Part shown: positions 44,163 through 57,582 of the stretch, in pieces | Layout of the letters: each line of letters begins with the position of its first letter | Numbering within the stretch: the stretch's first letter is position 1 | Assembly: GCA_963971535.1 (NCBI GenBank) | Contig: OZ020592.1 | Span: 125,972,672-126,036,671, forward strand | DNA from: Notolepis coatsorum | Taxonomy: Eukaryota; Chordata; Actinopteri; Aulopiformes; Paralepididae | Length of the DNA: 64,000 nt | Reading direction: 5' to 3' | Program-made: the position numbers and the translations under genes | The notes under the pieces: generated by a model | What the model was told of the DNA's origin: nothing | Databases searched by the model: none | What the model saw: only the letters and a program-made list of their open reading frames with translations

Positions 44163-44179
44163 GCTAAAGGGGGAGGATG
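44163..44179 (+). other. Gypsy-2 polypurine tract
   Basis: 'gctaaagggggaggatg' lies directly before the 3' LTR. Confidence 0.75.
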
Positions 44180-44375
44180 TGTAATGTATGGAGTAGTAGA
44201 GGGACTACTTAACGTTAGGCTACATACGCCCCTCTTGTCCTGCGTGCTTACGTTACGCACGGGTCATATTATGTACTGCCGGGTTGGGGATACAACGTCA
44301 GCCATGGGTTCAAGCTATCAACATCTCCGTGATTATTGTATTATGTAGTTGTGTAGTTAGACAACATACACGACA
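44180..44375 (+). repeat. Gypsy-2 3' LTR
   Basis: 196 bp, missing an 'attaa' present in the 5' LTR, and followed by the CTGAC duplication. Confidence 0.92.
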
Positions 44376-44380
44376 CTGAC

Positions 44381-44539
44381 GTTATTAGGTGGAGTGACAG
44401 GTCCATTGTTGTGTTGTGGAGTGGAAAGAGGAAGAAGGTGAATAAAACCGTTATGTTGATGATCAGATATCAATTCTCCCGTGATTTAATTTTACTATAC
44501 TGTAGTTTGAAAGTATAGGCGGACTATTCCTTGGTTACA
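44381..44539 (+). repeat. right part of the older LTR, with leader
   Basis: It contains 'gtgaataaaaccgttatg' (a possible poly(A) signal) and ends TTACA, followed by 'tggtggcagtggtggga'. No retroviral frame follows. Confidence 0.5.
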
Positions 44540-44769
44540 TTGGTGGCAGTGGTGGGATTGTTTCCTGCATTAGTGTCCAGTGTGAGAAGAAAAGGGAATG
44601 CGGTTAGAGATGATTTGACAGCTATCTAGCTGCTAATGCTAACAGTAACGTAGTAGTTAGTTTCAAAGTATAGTTAGACAGCATTCGCCATTGGACAGTA
44701 AAAAGTGGAAACGGTTCTTGACTTGAGTTTGATGATCAACATAACGGTTTTATTCACCTTCTTCCTCTT
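44426..44769. repeat. 35-bp inverted repeat around the older LTR end
   Basis: 44426-44460 ('aagaggaagaaggtgaataa...') is the exact reverse complement of 44735-44769. The second arm looks like an inverted scrap of the same LTR. Confidence 0.85.
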
Positions 44770-45286
44770 CAATTAATTTCTCCTCCTCGTCTTTCACTTT
44801 CAACATAAATTCTGTAGCTCCTTCGAGCTCTATATATCTAAAGTATGCCCAGAGGTCTGGTCTTCGTTTTCTTCCAAGCCCATTGCATACAAGACCACCG
44901 AGACCCTGTTCCATTAAACCCCTGCCATGTGCAGTTACTGCTATCTAGAATGCTGGCTAAGAACAAATGACGCGGGTGAGGAAATGAATCAAAGCGCTTG
45001 CGTTGCATACATACTGTAGGAAACGGAAATGCTCCACTAATAATAACATGAATTACTCTAAAAGTTATAATTATTTTGTCTCGTCTTAAAATGAAGAGAG
45101 ATTTCGGCAAGATTTTATTTTGTAAACATTTTGTGTCGTCGTTTGTAGTCAATGACATTGCATGTCTGTTTAGAGACAGGCAGAGGGAGGGACAGGGTGA
45201 AAGAGACAGAGGGAGAAAGAGAGAGAGAGAGGGAGATAGATACAGAGAGGGAGAAAGAGAGAGAGGGGGAGAAAGAGAGAGAGTGG

Positions 45287-45340
<54 letters not shown>

Positions 45341-46310
45341 TTGTAGAGGTGCTGGTAGCTGCTGGATCTGTGCAGAGTGAGGTGTTAAGGCTGTGTTGCC
45401 TCAGCCTCCCTAACCCCCCTGATAACATACTCTGTGCCACACACACAACCCCCGTCATACACACGCACAACCCCCGTCATACACACACACACACACACAC
45501 ACATGCACACCCATCATACACACACGCACGCACACACGCGCACACACACAACCCCCGTCATACACACACACGCACGCGCACACACACACACACACACCCA
45601 TCATACACACATATCCACCCTGGCTACCTGACAATCTGCTCCTTCACAATATCCTGCATCAGCTGTCAAATTAACTTCCTCTTTAGGATAAAAGAAAAGC
45701 CATGGCAGTGGAAATGGTGCAGGAGGAGGAGGAGAAGGAGGAGGAGGAGGAGGAGGAGGAGGAGGAGGAGGAGAAGGGGGAGAGGAGGTGAAGAGGAGAG
45801 GAGGAGGAGGAAGAGAAGAGGGAGGAGGAGAAGGAGCTAGGAGGAGGAGGAGGAGAAGGGGGAGAGGAGGAGGAGAAAGAGGAGAGGAGGAGGAAGAGAA
45901 GAGGGAGGAGGAGAAGGAGGAGGAGGAGGAGGAAAAGAAGGAGGAGAAAGAGAAGGAGGGGGAGGAGGAGGAAAAGAAGGAGGAGGAGAAGGAGGAGGAG
46001 GAGGAGAAGAAAGAGGAGGAGGAGGAGGAGGAGGAGAAGGAGGAGGAGGAGAAGGGGGAGAGGAGGAGAGGAGGAGGAGAAAGAGAAGAGGAGGAGGAGG
46101 AGGAAGAGAAGAGGGAGGAGGAGAAGAAGGAGGAGGAAAATAAGGAGGAGGAGGAGAAGGAGGAGGAGGAGGAAGAGAAGAGGGAGGAGGAGGAGAAGAA
46201 AGAGGAGTAAGAGGATGGGGAGGGGCGGGGAGGAGGATGGTTAGGAGGAGAAGAAAGAGGAGGAGGAGGAGAAGAAAGAGGAGGAGGAGGAGGAGGGGGG
46301 ATGAGGAAGA
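44770..46310. other. non-coding with simple repeats
   Basis: (GA)n at 45222-45337, (CA)n at 45477-45600, and a very long (GGA/GAA)n purine tract at 45716-46300. No gene is seen. 44840-45110 looks unique. Confidence 0.7.
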
Positions 46311-47579
<1,269 letters not shown>

Positions 47580-48379
47580 TCAATCTCATGTCGGCACAAC
47601 AACAACGCCAATGTCAACACTGGACTGAGCTTAAACTGCAAGGGAAGCTTGCCTGTCTCCCTGCCGCTGACCACTCTGTCTCGCACGCAGTTTTAAAAAA
47701 TTTAGCTATTGATGAGAGCATCATCATTTTCACTTTAAAAGCTAGGCTACAGGTTTTACCATCGATGCTCAACCTTTCCATCTGGTTCCCTGGCAGTCAT
47801 AGCCCACACTGCATACACCATGGTCACGAACAGACAACAGAAACCATGTCTCACATACTCAATGGCTGTCATGCATACAAAGGGCTCTACATTTGTAGGC
47901 ATGATAGGATTGTGGATCTGATTGCAGACAGTGTCAGTTCCACACTCGGGTCACCTGCAACATATAAACTGTATAAGCACACCAGTGTGAAGCCATTATG
48001 CTCAATCTGTGTAGGGACAATTCACTGTTCTCTGATATTTCAGCAAACACCCCCGATGTTGTTGTTGTTAATGAGAATAACAGAGAGGTTCTCATCCTAG
48101 AAGTTGGCTGCACGTTTGACTACAGTCTAGAGGAAGCCTTTACAACCAAAATGTTAAAATATCAACTGTTAGACCATACCATCACAACTCGGCTACAACT
48201 GTAAACTTTTAGTCTTCATATTTGGAAGCCTGGGTCATGTCCATAAGTTGGGTGTTAGAGGCCTTCAGATGGCCGGTCTTCCGAAGAGAAGAGCCAAACA
48301 ATTAGCAAGATATTGCTCAGTGTCAGCAATTATTGGCAGCCGGGCAATTTGGAGAAGACGCTGCTATCTGTATCCATGA
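47580..48379 (+). pseudogene. R2/R4-group LINE, C-terminal zinc and restriction-like endonuclease region
   Basis: With two frame changes it reads TMSHILNGCHAYKGLYICRH (the C-H-C-type knuckle after the RT), RHDRIVDLIADSVSS, then PDVVVVNENNREVLILEVGC with FDYSLEEAFTTKMLKYQ, the PD...(D/E) region of the restriction-like endonuclease, then GSLGHVHKLGVRGLQMAGLP and a basic end at TGA 48377-48379. This arrangement is seen in site-specific LINEs of the R2/R4/Hero type. It is 5' truncated at the microsatellite. The 3'UTR has AATAAAG at 48534-48540. Confidence 0.8.
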
Positions 48380-48547
48380 GCTGTGTGTTGATTGTCAGGT
48401 TCATCATCCATGTGTGTGTGTGTAACTTTGGTTGCCATTGTCAATTTGGGCACGATTGTATCAGAATAACCCACAATGTACAAGTGCACTGATAATATTT
48501 GTGTCCTTTAAACATTGTCTTTATGTGGACATAAATAAAGATTCTAA

Positions 48548-48980
<433 letters not shown>

Positions 48981-48983
48981 TGT

Positions 48984-49113
48984 GTGTACCCTGATGTAAA
49001 CAAGACGAAAGTATTTCTCTGGTCTGCATCCCCTTAACAATTGTGTGTATTGAGCTGTACTGTATTGTACCCATTCTGCAATCTGTTAATAAAGTTTTCA
49101 ATCAATCAATCAA
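48984..49113 (+). repeat. LINE 3' tail with (ATCA)n
   Basis: Same LINE family as 36783; it ends 'aataaagttttcaatcaatc'. It is head-to-head with the minus-strand copy at 49150. Confidence 0.88.
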
Positions 49114-49230
49114 TGTGAGTGTGTGTGTGTGTGTGTGTGCATGTGTGTGTTTGATTGATTGATTGATTGAAAACTTTATTAACAGATTGCAGAATGGGTA
49201 CAGTACAGTACAGCTCAATACATACAATTG

Positions 49231-51227
49231 TTAACACTTTGAATGCCCATCACGAGATATCTCGGGTTATCAGCCCGCCCCCTGAATGCCCATCACGAGA
49301 ATTCTCGTTTTATTTTTTTTTATTAGCAATCTGAATTCATATTTCATCAACCGAGTCTACCGTTGGTAAACCTGCCCCGCCAGGTGCTCAGATGTGAAAA
49401 AAGCGCCCCATATCGTCTCCCAGATGGTAATGCACCCTTTTGGATTGGACTCAATGAAAATGGATGAGAAAAAAAAATCCGGAATCCACATTTTACTTCT
49501 CACGCATGTAACCGGAGCCAATCAGATTCATTGTGGACCCTCAGCACAGCGTGTAATATGTGTTTTACAGTATACACGTTGGATCAATAAAAGGATGGAT
49601 TTTTGGAATGGCGATCAGGAATTGGAATAATCCATTTGGATTAGAGATGTTCCGATACCATTTTTCCCTTTCCGAACCGATTCCGATACCTAAGCTTTGG
49701 GTATCGGCCGATACCGATATTTATCCGATACCAGTGCATACATAAAAAAATAAAAATAAAAAAATTATTATATAAATTATACTTTTTTTTTTTTTTTTTT
49801 TTACAGATACTGTTATACTGTTTTTTTTGTCATAACTAGAAAGTAATGGTATTTATTCAACAACAGGTGATTGTATAGATTTGTATTAGTATTATTAATC
49901 AATGAGTATGGGCTGCAGCACTGCAGATATACCCTACTCCAATGATCCACACGGACATTAAACGGTGTTGCACTCGCTACTCAGTGGCTCTGCAGATATA
50001 CCCTATTCAGTCTGTAAGCTAGTGGGAGATAGAACGTTCATGTTGTGATTTTTGATGCAAAATAAATATTCAACATTCTCTTTTGAAACTCCGCCTCAGA
50101 CTCTTATCCTTTGGCACTTGCTGTACTTTGCTTGCAGGTCTGCAGCCATTATTGCTGGATTATGAATAGCACCAACTTTAGACACGGTAACGTTATCAAG
50201 CTAAGCTAACTGACCTAGCTCGTCTTCCCGCATTGACATTTGATAACGTTAGTAATAGTCAGCTAACGCTAGTCAGTAGCTACTTATACAATTCACCGTG
50301 GGTGCATTATTGTTGATAGCCGGTCACGGACAGTGTTAGGTCCTGGAGAAAGGACAGGCGATCATCTGATTTGATGTAACGTTAAAGCGGATGTTGTTCC
50401 AACTAGCTATCTTTCCAGCTAATGCTATCATAACACCAGCAAAACACATCCCGTCCGAGCTCCCCGTCACACCAGCACTGTCGGGGACAATGGAATTTAA
50501 GAAAGTGTATCTGCTGTTAAAATGACACAGCATCACACTTTAAAACATGTTCATTTTATAATCCTCACTCTCCGCAGGACTCGGCAGGAGATAAATTACA
50601 TCATGGGATCGGAGGCTACAATTCACGTGTACTTGCCGATACCGATACCAGCATTTTAGGCAGTATCGGCGGCATTTCCGATACTGGTATCGGTATCGGA
50701 ACAACTCTAATTTGGATACCATCTGATCTCAGGTAAGGAATCTATTTTACCAGTCTTAGGATAATCAGACCTGTTTTCACAGAGATATAAGCTTTTCCCC
50801 ATTATGTTGATATGGCTGTTTGACTGTAAGAGCGATCAGGCACTGAGAGAATCGATTTTCAGCTCGCGGCACCAGCGTGCACACGTACACATATACTATC
50901 GATAATCTAGCGTTTATTTGAAAACGATTCATAAATAGGCCGAAAAATGACAACGTTCTAGAATATTACAGTACAGGGCGATTATCATGGAATCTTTTTT
51001 TTCTTCTTGAAAACGAGGGCCGTTCAAAATGCTATAAAACGGAAATGAACCGATAAAAAAACAATCCGCTTTGACAATGTTGACTGGAAATGAGTCATTG
51101 ATAAGCGACGGGCAGATTAGACACATAGCCATAATTTAAAACATAGATTAGGCGATATTAATGCTAACATTGAAGTGGATGGTGGGCATTCAAGCACTAA
51201 ATGTGCGCCCCCTGCTGGGCACTGAAA
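49231..51227. mobile_element. TTAA-target DNA transposon (copy 3), itself interrupted
   Basis: The left end is TTAACACTTTGAATGCCC; the right end is GGGCACTGAAAG with the last few bases and TTAA deleted. The subterminal palindrome is 'cacgagatatctcg'. The interior is co-linear with copy 2 at 31581-32525. The nested hAT is at 49642-50709. Confidence 0.85.
49642..50709. mobile_element. non-autonomous hAT element nested in TTAA copy 3
   Basis: The ends are TAGAGATGTTCCGATACC and the reverse complement with one mismatch. The flanks are a perfect 8-bp duplication ATTTGGAT (49634-49641 and 50710-50717). Length 1,068 bp with a T-run at 49783-49802; no transposase frame. A shorter relative with similar 'ccgatacc' ends is at 63132. 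Confidence 0.92.
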
Positions 51228-51330
51228 GGGGATGCAGACCAGAGAAAGACTTTCGTCTTGTTTACATCAGGGTCCCCCATTTTCAATTCATCATAACATA
51301 TATGACATACATGACATACAGATAGACAGT

Positions 51331-51861
51331 ACTGCTACATCTATACATTTATGACATACCAGATTTGCAAATACAGTACTGTTTGTGATACCAAAAGAGT
51401 CCAGAAAAGAGGGTATATACATTTGACGTAGAAACTGTACATTGGAGGAGGTTGGGTAGGTGGGGTGGGGTTGGGGGACTGTACATTGGAGGTGTTTGGG
51501 TGGGTGGGATGGGGGGGGAGGGGTTGGGTAGGAGGGGTGGGTGGGGGACACTGTACAACTGTACAAGCAAAACTGTACATTGGAATATTGACAGAACCAT
51601 ACTTCGTCATTTACTGTACATTGGAGGGGGAAGTGAATATTTCACTAGAAGCAGGTTGGGGAAAGTACTTTTACTTAAATACTATACTACTGTAATGAAG
51701 TATAGTTTTGAGATAACTTTACTTTCCTTGAGTATTTTCATTTTAAAGAACTTAAAGGGCCACTTCACCAAAAATCTGTTTTGCACACATTCATTCAGTT
51801 TGACAGCTATTGAGAGTGAATGAGTTTGAATATGGCCACCAGTGAGGCCATCAGGGACATT
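51331..51861. other. non-coding, partly G-rich
   Basis: 51446-51550 is 'ggttgggtaggtgggg'-rich, with repeated 'gtacattggagg'. 51556-51625 resembles 58800-58870 ('aagcaaaactgtacattgga'). No gene seen. Confidence 0.5.
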
Positions 51862-52011
51862 AAATCCTTGTGTTAATTACAGCTCAATGAAATGATAAGG
51901 TAGCAGTCGCTATAAGACAAGGTGTTGTGTTAATTACAGTTTAATGAAATGATAAGGTATCAGTCCCTGTAACCCAATATGTTGTTTTAATTACAGCTAT
52001 ATGTACTAATT
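51862..52011. repeat. 47-bp satellite, first block
   Basis: About three diverged units containing 'aaggtatcagtccct' and 'ttgtgttaattacag'. Further blocks are at 52283-52330, 53925-54265 and 57583-57632. Confidence 0.8.
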
Positions 52012-52282
52012 CTATTGTGCTATATTTAATTTAGTTTATATCCCATATAATTTTATTCAACCTATTATTTACAGTTGTACAGCCCTGGCCTATATTTTAT
52101 TTCATAACTATATTATTCTATTGTGCTTAACTTAGCTCATATTTCATTTGACTCCACCTCTTTATTGTATTATCTGTCTGTTAATGTCTGTCCGCTAATG
52201 TCGCACCGATAACGTCCGAAGCAAATTCCTTGTATGTGAAAACTACTTGGCAATAAAGACCTTTCTGATTCTGATTCTGATA
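52012..52282 (+). repeat. LINE 3' UTR with (TTCTGA)n tail
   Basis: It ends 'cttggcaataaagacctttc' and (tgattc)n, typical of fish LINEs. Satellite flanks it on both sides. Confidence 0.75.
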
Positions 52283-52448
52283 TAAGGTATCAGTCCCTAT
52301 AAGACAAGATGTTGTGTTAATTTCAGCTATAATAATAATAACAATGATAATATAATAATAATAATGCAGGACTTTAGAGAAGTCTTTATTTGGCATGCAA
52401 ACGACACACACATGCAATGGGCGGCACACACACACGAACACACACACG

Positions 52449-53527
52449 CAGGGGTGTAAAGTACTTGAGTAATTGTACTTCGTTACAATACTTAAGTACT
52501 GTTTTGGGGGATTTGTACTTTACTCAAGTATTATTAGGTTTGTATACTTTGTACTTTTACTCCATTACATTTCAGAGAAAAAAAACATACTTTTTACTCC
52601 TTACATTTAAAATGCAGACCTACAAAGTACAAAGTACAAATCTCACAGGTCCAACCATTTTAATTCGTATATTTTAATTGTTTATCTGGCCGAACTAACG
52701 TTAACGTTATTAATCCTGCGACCGCAGGTAAACAGCCAATCAAATCCCCATCAATGGAAAATGAACCCGCCCATACCCATGCTGATTGGTCCTTGTGCAA
52801 CACTAGAAAGCAGGGATCTTTGATTAAACACCTGCTATCAGAACAATAGACAGTCACATCTGCATTATGCTGTGGTTAATATTGTGATATTATTCAGGGT
52901 ACTCCAGTATTCTGTCTTTAATATTGTGATATTATTCAGGGTACTCCAGTATTCTGCCTTTAATATTGTGATATTATTCAGGATAATCCAGTATGCTGTG
53001 GTTAATATTGTGATATTATTCAAGATACACCATTCTGTTTTTAATATTGTGATATTATTCATGCTGTGATGTGAATGCCGTCCATGTTAGTTTACCTTCA
53101 ATGGAGAAGTGCATTAAATAATTTTAATGCAAAAAAAGTGTCCTCTGTTCTTTCATTTCAGCATTGTCTATCGCATTTAACACATTCCATTGTGGGCAGA
53201 GTGTATGCTTGGTTTCATTCCAGCCTTGCCTAAACACCAGCTGATGATTTCACTAATTGGCTCACCTCTTCAACTAACTCACCTGGTGCAATGTATAGTT
53301 AAAATGAAAACTTGGCCCACGATGGAATGAGTTTGAGACCCCTGGTCTATCCCTTTCAAAGAAAAATACTTTTACTTTTTAGTACTTAAGTACATTTAAA
53401 AGTAGGACTTTTTTACTTTTACTCAAGTGTGTTTTTAGCCAGATACTTTGACTTTTACTTGAGTCAGATTTTGAGCCGGTACCCATACTTTCACTTAAGT
53501 ATAATTTCTGGGTACTTTTTACACCCC
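52449..53527. mobile_element. non-autonomous DNA transposon, probably hAT
   Basis: The left end is CAGGGGTGTAAAGTAC and the right end is gtactttttacacccc, inverted and imperfect, with ACACG on both sides. Many 'tacttttactt' and 'actcaagta' words occur inside both ends. The centre holds a 42-bp tandem repeat (52870-53066). Confidence 0.65.
52870..53066. repeat. 42-bp tandem repeat inside the transposon
   Basis: Five units of 'taatattgtgatattattca' followed by 'gggtactccagtattctg' or shorter variants. Confidence 0.9.
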
Positions 53528-53559
53528 ACACGTGTCGCCGATGCGATTTAGTGTCTGCA

Positions 53560-53899
53560 CTTGACCCATCCCGTCGTCCTTCCCCCCAAGGGCAGCCGGG
53601 AGCAGACAGGGCGTCGGCAAGGTACGGCGCCCCAGGGACCAATCCAAGTGCTCCTGCCCGTCTTCGTCAGGGACGCGACAGCGTCAGCGATCTGTTTTTG
53701 TGCATGTTTTTCCATTGGGTTTCTCTTATCGGGGGGAACCCTTGCGAGCACGGGGAGAACATGCAAACTCCACACAGAAAGGCCTGGGAGATCCCCCACC
53801 TGGGTACCTGGCAACGCGGAAACCTGGTCCCCAAGCCGGAATCGAACCCTGGACCTTCTAGCTGTGAGGCGACAGTGTTAACCACTACACCAACGTGCC
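53560..53899 (-). repeat. tRNA-derived SINE
   Basis: On the minus strand a tRNA-like head has an A-box-like 'tggtgtagtggttaacac' and a B-box 'gggttcgattcc', then 'gtttgcatgttctccccgtg', a block common to fish tRNA SINEs. The head is at 53899 and the body runs leftwards. Confidence 0.8.
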
Positions 53900-53924
53900 G
53901 AGCTATATATGGATTCAGTCCCTA

Positions 53925-54265
53925 ATCCCTATAAGACGAGATGTTGTGTTAATTACAGATAAGGTATCAGTCCCTATAAGACTAGATGTTGTGTTAATTA
54001 CAGCTCTAAGGTATCAGTCCCTAAGACTAGATGTTGTGTTAATTACAGCTATAAGGTATCAGTCCCTATAAGACTAGATGTTCTGTTAATTACAGCTATA
54101 AGGTATCAGTCCCTATAAGACAAGATGTTGTGTTAATTACAGCTACTGTATAAGGTATCAGTCCCTATAAGACTAGATGTTGTGTTAATTACAGCTATAT
54201 AAGGTATCAGTCCATATAAGACTAGATGTTGTGTTAATTACAGCTATAAGGTATCAGTCCCTATA
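53925..54265. repeat. 47-bp satellite, main block
   Basis: About seven units of 'tataaggtatcagtccctat' plus 'aagactagatgttgtgttaattacagc'-type sequence. Confidence 0.93.
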
Positions 54266-55345
54266 AAGAAGACTCACCTCTGTGGCCATGCAATGTTTTG
54301 AGAGGCTGGTTAAGGATCACATTTGTGCCTCCCTCCCCAGTGATATGGACCCTATGCTATTTGCATACAGGCCAAACAGGTCCACTGATGATGCGGTCTC
54401 CCAAGTACTGCACAGCACCCTCTCTCACCTAGATCGCCAGAAGGGGGGCTATGTGAGACTGTTGTTCATTGACTACAGCTCAGCGTTCAACACCATAGTC
54501 CCCACCAGACTGGTGGACAAGCTGATCGAGCTGGGTCTGAGCTCCGCTCTGAGCGCCTGGATACTGGACTTTCTGAGTGAAAGGCCCCAGGCGGTCAGGG
54601 TGGGGGGTCAGACCTCCAACACCATCACCCTGAGCATCGGGTCCCCCCAGGGCTGTGTTCTGAGCCCCCTGCTGTACTCACTATAGTATACACACATGAC
54701 TGTGTGGCCAAGTTCAGCTCCAACTCCATAGTGAAGTTTGCGGACGACACAGTGGTGGTGGGGCTGATCTCGGACAACGACGAGAAGGCCTACCGGGAGG
54801 AGGTTGAGGTACTGGAACGCTGGTGCCAGGACGACAGCCTGCTCCTGAACATTGGTAAAACCAAGGAGCTGATCGTGGATTTTAGGAGCAGACAGCAGGG
54901 GACACACACACCACTGAGGATAAACGGGGCTACCGTGGACAGGGTGAGCAGCTTCAAGTACCTGGGGGTCCACATCTCAGAGGATCTGACATGGACAACA
55001 CACATAGACTCAGTCGTAAAAAAGGCGAAGCAGCGCCTCTACCACCTGAGACAGTTAAGGAAGTTCAGAGTATCTGGGAAGATACTCCAGTCCTTCTACT
55101 CCGGAGCTGTAGAGAGCATCTTGACTGGAAACATCACTGCCTGGTATGGAAACAGCATGGCACAGGACAAGAAGGCCCTACAGAGAGTGGTACGCTCAGC
55201 CGAGCGTATCACGGGTATTGCACTACCACCCCTGCATATAACAAGAGGTGCAAATCCAGAGCCTGCAGAATAATGAAAGACCCTCACCACCCCAACAACA
55301 GCCTGTTCAAGCTGCTGCGGTCAGGCAAACGCCTGCGAACACCAG
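54266..55345 (+). pseudogene. LINE reverse transcriptase, frameshifted
   Basis: It enters in the RT domain: LFAYRPNRSTDDAVSQVLH, then LLFIDYSSAFNTIVP, SIGSPQGCVLSPLLY and, in the next frame, KFADDTVVVGLI with the catalytic ADD. The two frames are separated by a short insertion near 54685. It continues through SFKYLGVHISEDLTWTTHID and VVRSAERITG to the C-terminal region. The upstream endonuclease is missing. The C-terminal end reappears at 55546 after an inserted block. Confidence 0.88.
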
Positions 55346-55545
55346 CTGTTACAATAGGTTTGTATTAAACTAAGGTTTTGTTTCCGCACGGACGGAGTTG
55401 AGTGTGACACAGCTAGGTGGAGAGCTGGATGAAGTATGTCAACGTGAGATTATAATAAAAGTGTAAGAAACTTGGAGAATGCTTCAATCGTCAATTCTGT
55501 AGTTCAGGGTACAGTATAAACCAAGGCAGAATTTAACACCAGCAA
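55346..55545. other. about 180-200-bp insertion in the LINE
   Basis: The LINE frame leaves off at RLRTPAVTI and resumes near 55546 with TERLRLSFFPQAIRALNTEL. The inserted piece begins 'tgtattaaactaagg' and contains 'ataataaaagtg'; it could be a solo LTR, but no duplication was found. Confidence 0.45.
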
Positions 55546-56380
55546 CTAGGACAGAGAGACTTCGGCTCAGCTTCTTCCCCCAGGCCATCAGAGCCTTGAA
55601 CACTGAACTCTCCACACAAAAGCACACATGAGCACACACACAATACACACACTGTACATGCTCACACACTAGCAGCCACTTTAACATGAGCACACACACA
55701 CTCATGCTGTACACGCTCACACTTATGGTCACTTTACAAAAGGAAAGGTCACTTTAAGAATAGTATAGTATAACTTGAGATTGTATAATATAGCATTGTA
55801 TAGCAGTGTACATAAAGACCCAGTGCCTCATCCGTAGCTAACAGTGTATTGCACTACCACAGGACCTAGCATGTCCTACCATGCTCTGTAAAAACTCATA
55901 TACCGATATGCCCTACTTTGATTACTTGTATTATTGCACAATGTCGTTCTATTGGTGTAGCTAAGGGGCTACACGACCCTGACTGTATTTAAAGGATAGG
56001 TTAGACCACTACTAAATATTAATTAGCCAGACATTAAATGTACACAAAATGGCGGACACTCTATTAACTGCGAGGGGACAGTGATACCAAGTTAAAATAA
56101 TCACTTTAATATTAAAGTCAAACATACATATTATATAGCGCAGATCTCCTGTTACTAAGATAATGTCAATGCAACAATGTCCGAGGTAAGTATAGTTCCT
56201 AAACTACTGGTACCAGACCGTTGGAGCTCTGAATGGAGGGAGCCGGAGTGAACAGCACGGGGGAAGCAAGAGAAGGATGGAGATGATATTCTCTGGAGTT
56301 CCTACTCCAGAGAGCTGCAGACCAACGTGGTATAATCCTGTCGTCGCTGGATAGGGGGTCTCATACGGACCTGGTTCCTG
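55546..56380 (+). pseudogene. end of the LINE ORF and non-coding continuation
   Basis: 55560-55625 is the last conserved block of the LINE ORF. Beyond it are CA-rich and unclassified sequences; 55955-55975 has a small 'gtagctaaggggctac' palindrome. No gene. Confidence 0.5.
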
Positions 56381-56946
56381 TATTCCAAACGCCCGATGGC
56401 AGGATTAATAGCTATTATTACATGGCGTTTTCACATTCGCCGAAATGCTTGCTTGTGATTGGTCAATAGCCCCCCGACTGCGGCCATTATTTTTCAATAA
56501 TGACCGCAGATTTTTCAATAATGACCGCAGAGCGCAGCTGTTCGCAATCAAGCCCACTGACACACTGTTTCAGTGCAATTAGACACTGCTGTGCCGGCGA
56601 TGACAGGGGGCGGAGCGACGAGCGATACTATTGGAGACAGAACACAGCGGAGCCAGAACACAGAGGCTGCCGCGATAATAATAATCACTTTATTTGGGCT
56701 GACAGAGCCACAGAACAACTGCGATTTGTCAAATGAATTAGGTATATTGTTAGTAAGTTAGCCATGTAATAAGCGGGATAATGTATAGCCTACTCGGTCA
56801 TTGTCGCAAAATAATTGACCTTCACTACGTTTAAAACACCTCGCCCAGGCGGCTCGGTATTTTAAACTCCGTGTCGGTCAATTATTTTGCGACAATGACC
56901 TCGTAGGCATACATTATCCCTTACATATTCCAAACGCCCGATGGCA
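56381..56946. mobile_element. insertion flanked by a perfect 21-bp direct repeat
   Basis: 'tattccaaacgcccgatggc' plus one base occurs at 56381 and at 56926. Between them, 56775-56820 and 56876-56920 form an inverted repeat (about 42 of 46 paired) with further pairing in the loop. The class is unknown. Confidence 0.6.
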
Positions 56947-57582
56947 TGGTCACTAGCTAGTTAGCCCTTTTATGCTAAGGCTAACACGCATGTAGTCCGT
57001 AGTAGTTAGTTGAATCCAGAACGCCGCTGGGTTCAGCTAGAAGTCTCTCAACGTTACTTTCTTATTTGCCCGTCTGCAAATCTATAGAGATTGTTATTTA
57101 CTTCACTTCGCTCAAACAAGTCACTCTGCTCTGCCAATGGTGGCTCGACAATATTATAGTTGTATCTAATTAGCCGTCCAGCTCTCTATCAAGATACGTT
57201 GCTTGCGGTCTGTTTACTGCTGCGCCAAAACGTTTACTCTCTCTCCCGGGCATGTTCTAAAACCCTGCGCATGCGCTCACGCTGTCTACAGGTGCATGCG
57301 CGCGCGCCTACGGCGTTAAGAATGGAACAGATGCAAAGAGGCGAATGATAAAATACTGTTAGGTAAATAGACGACGTGAAATATATATCTTATATACATA
57401 AACAATATATAAGGTATACAAAATAATAAATGTGGACTTTATGTGTTAATCTGGACCTTCAGAACAATTGGATTCTTATTATATTTATATTATTATTATT
57501 ATTGTATTATGCACAATCGCTGCGGGCAAGACCCCCCGCGTTTCATTGTATACTTGTGACAATTAAAACTCTTGACTTGACT
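56947..57582 (+). other. unclassified sequence and LINE 3' end
   Basis: 57500-57582 reads 'gcacaatcgctgcgggcaag' and 'acaattaaaactcttgactt', a LINE 3' tail. It is followed at once by satellite units, so it closes the insertion that opened at 54266. Confidence 0.55.

Larger units (their letters stand above)
34577..44375 (+). mobile_element. decayed Gypsy retrotransposon (Gypsy-2) with a large insertion
   Basis: Flanked by a perfect 5-bp duplication CTGAC (34572-34576 and 44376-44380). The LTRs differ by a 5-bp indel and two substitutions. The interior holds a broken gag, the foldback element 35643-42366, and a pol that lacks protease and reverse transcriptase. It is non-functional. Confidence 0.92.
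49150..51330 (-). repeat. LINE 3' tail split by a transposon
   Basis: 49150-49234 and 51229-51330 together form one tail (breakpoint within '..acaattgttaa|ggggatgcagac..', as in the intact copies at 2157 and 36783). The split is made by the TTAA element 49231-51227. Confidence 0.88.

Noticed and set aside
45076..46210. Glu/Lys/Arg-rich protein
   Set aside because: It is the translation of a (GA)n and (GGA)n purine tract; composition explains it fully.
55346..55545. Solo LTR inside the LINE
   Set aside because: TG...CA-like ends can be chosen, but no matching target duplication flanks them, so I left it unclassified.
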